A stretch of DNA of 64,000 nucleotides from the NCBI GenBank assembly GCA_050943535.1, contig JBMNPJ010000001.1, positions 294,728 to 358,727 of the forward strand, read 5' to 3'. This document shows positions 63,445 through 64,000 of the stretch, one piece after another. This DNA is from Massiliimalia sp050943535. GTDB taxonomy: Bacteria; Bacillota; Clostridia; Oscillospirales; Ruminococcaceae. Below the pieces are notes generated by a model that saw only the letters and a program-made list of their open reading frames with translations, did no database searches and had not been told where the DNA came from. A program made the position numbers and the translations under genes. Every line of letters starts with the position of its first letter. The stretch's first letter is position 1.

Positions 63445-63483
63445 AGGAAAGGTGAATCTGCATGGCAGCAGGAGAGATGTTTT

Positions 63484-63813
63484 ATGGCAAAGATTGAGTA
63501 TGTCTTAAAAGGAGATTTTGACCAAACACTTCGTCTAATTGAAGAAGGGATTTTAAACGGAAGCCGTACAGCGTCCTTGGAAGATTCCAGTGATTTTCAA
63601 ATGGGCAGTGCCCGGTGCAGCGTTCGGGTATTTGAACGGTATAGTATATTTGGGGCGAATCGAGTCAGCCTGAATGTGACTTTATTTCAAAACGGCACAG
63701 AGGATATTTATCTTTCTGGGATTACTTCCGGCGGCAGTCAGGCAGTGGCTTATAAAATCAATACTGTCGGCGAAGAAGCGTTTTTGGAAAAGCTCAAAGA
63801 GATACTGGAGTAA
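63484..63813 (+). CDS. DUF6054-like small protein
   Basis: Small protein of 109 residues, no signal peptide or helix. The phrases GSRTASLEDSSDF, GSARCSVRVFERYS, NRVSLNVTLFQNG and YLSGITSGGSQAVAYKINTVGEEAFLEKL match my memory of the DUF6054 family. It follows the GPP34 gene by 39 bases and may be co-transcribed. Function not known. Confidence 0.7.
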   Translation: MAKIEYVLKGDFDQTLRLIEEGILNGSRTASLEDSSDFQMGSARCSVRVFERYSIFGANRVSLNVTLFQNGTEDIYLSGITSGGSQAVAYKINTVGEEAFLEKLKEILE

Positions 63814-63846
63814 TAGATACTGTTTTAGACAGAACAATAGAATGAA

Positions 63847-63883
63847 AATGGTTGGTATTTTGATTGCCAACCATTATTTTTTT
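63847..63883 (+). terminator. Terminator after the DUF6054-like gene
   Basis: AATGGTTGG (63847-63855) pairs with CCAACCATT (63867-63875), followed by ATTTTTTT. Confidence 0.85.
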
Positions 63884-63967
63884 ATGGGATACTTATTTTT
63901 TACAATCCTTATATTTTGGAACCTGTTTGTTTAATTATCAAATTAAGATTTTCTTTGGAAAGTTTCC

Positions 63968-63995
63968 TTGACATTTTGTATATCCCTTTTATAAT
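63968..63995 (+). promoter_or_regulatory. Sigma-A promoter for a gene beyond the window
   Basis: TTGACA (63968-63973) and TATAAT (63990-63995), 16-base spacer, at the right edge. Confidence 0.75.
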
Positions 63996-64000
63996 AAAAG

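Overview
The window comes from a spore-forming, low-to-moderate-GC Firmicute, most likely a gut-type member of the Clostridia and perhaps Oscillospirales (the order is inference). The supporting evidence is an alpha/beta small acid-soluble spore protein, a PolC-type replicative polymerase, the order pyrH-frr-uppS-cdsA-dxr-rseP-ispG-polC, HisZ-dependent short HisG, strong Shine-Dalgarno sites with frequent TTG/GTG starts, extended -10 promoters of the TGnTATAnT type, SipW-type signal peptidases and a SigV/RsiV pair.

Layout. 0-4.3 kb: polyamine ABC transporter (potA, partial potB) divergent from the two-subunit serine dehydratase sdaAB-sdaAA; then thiT behind a TPP riboswitch. 4.4-10.3 kb: an orphan small gene behind four 17-bp tandem repeats; uxuA-uxuB hexuronate catabolism with a CRE-like operator; a GH13 alpha-glucosidase; a flavodoxin-ferredoxin fusion. 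10.3-15.7 kb: a structured non-coding island between two identical 33-bp hairpin repeats, a phosphoesterase, a D,D-carboxypeptidase, a PutP symporter and a spore protein.

15.7-24.7 kb is the main accessory region. Two SipW-like signal peptidases sit among four secreted or surface proteins, at least two of them with SipW-type leaders and one with an IPQTG sorting signal. With them are an OmpR-type regulator, a large surface protein and a divergent sensor kinase split by an in-frame TAG. 24.8-29.9 kb: a second two-component system next to an FtsX/MacB-type ABC exporter, with repeats and a terminator hairpin in between (peptide-antibiotic-stress architecture). 30-33.6 kb: polysaccharide or teichoic-acid export ABC pair plus a tandem-domain glycosyltransferase.

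33.7-44.6 kb is the housekeeping block (UMP kinase, ribosome recycling, undecaprenyl-PP, CDP-DAG, MEP isoprenoid genes, PolC). Its rseP is broken by a one-base frameshift. 44.7-52.5 kb: a compact hisZGDCBHAFIE operon without a histidinol-phosphatase. 52.6-55.8 kb: an alanine/glycine symporter followed in overlap by an HD-Nudix fusion and a THEP1-like NTPase. 55.8-57.3 kb: rsiV and sigV. Then lacZ, and finally rtcB with a long leader followed by a MazG-like hydrolase, a GPP34 (GOLPH3) protein and a DUF6054-like protein.

The best candidates for new biology are the dual-SipW surface module with its split sensor, the hairpin-flanked non-coding island, the HD-Nudix/THEP1 operon, and the rtcB leader with its following small genes.
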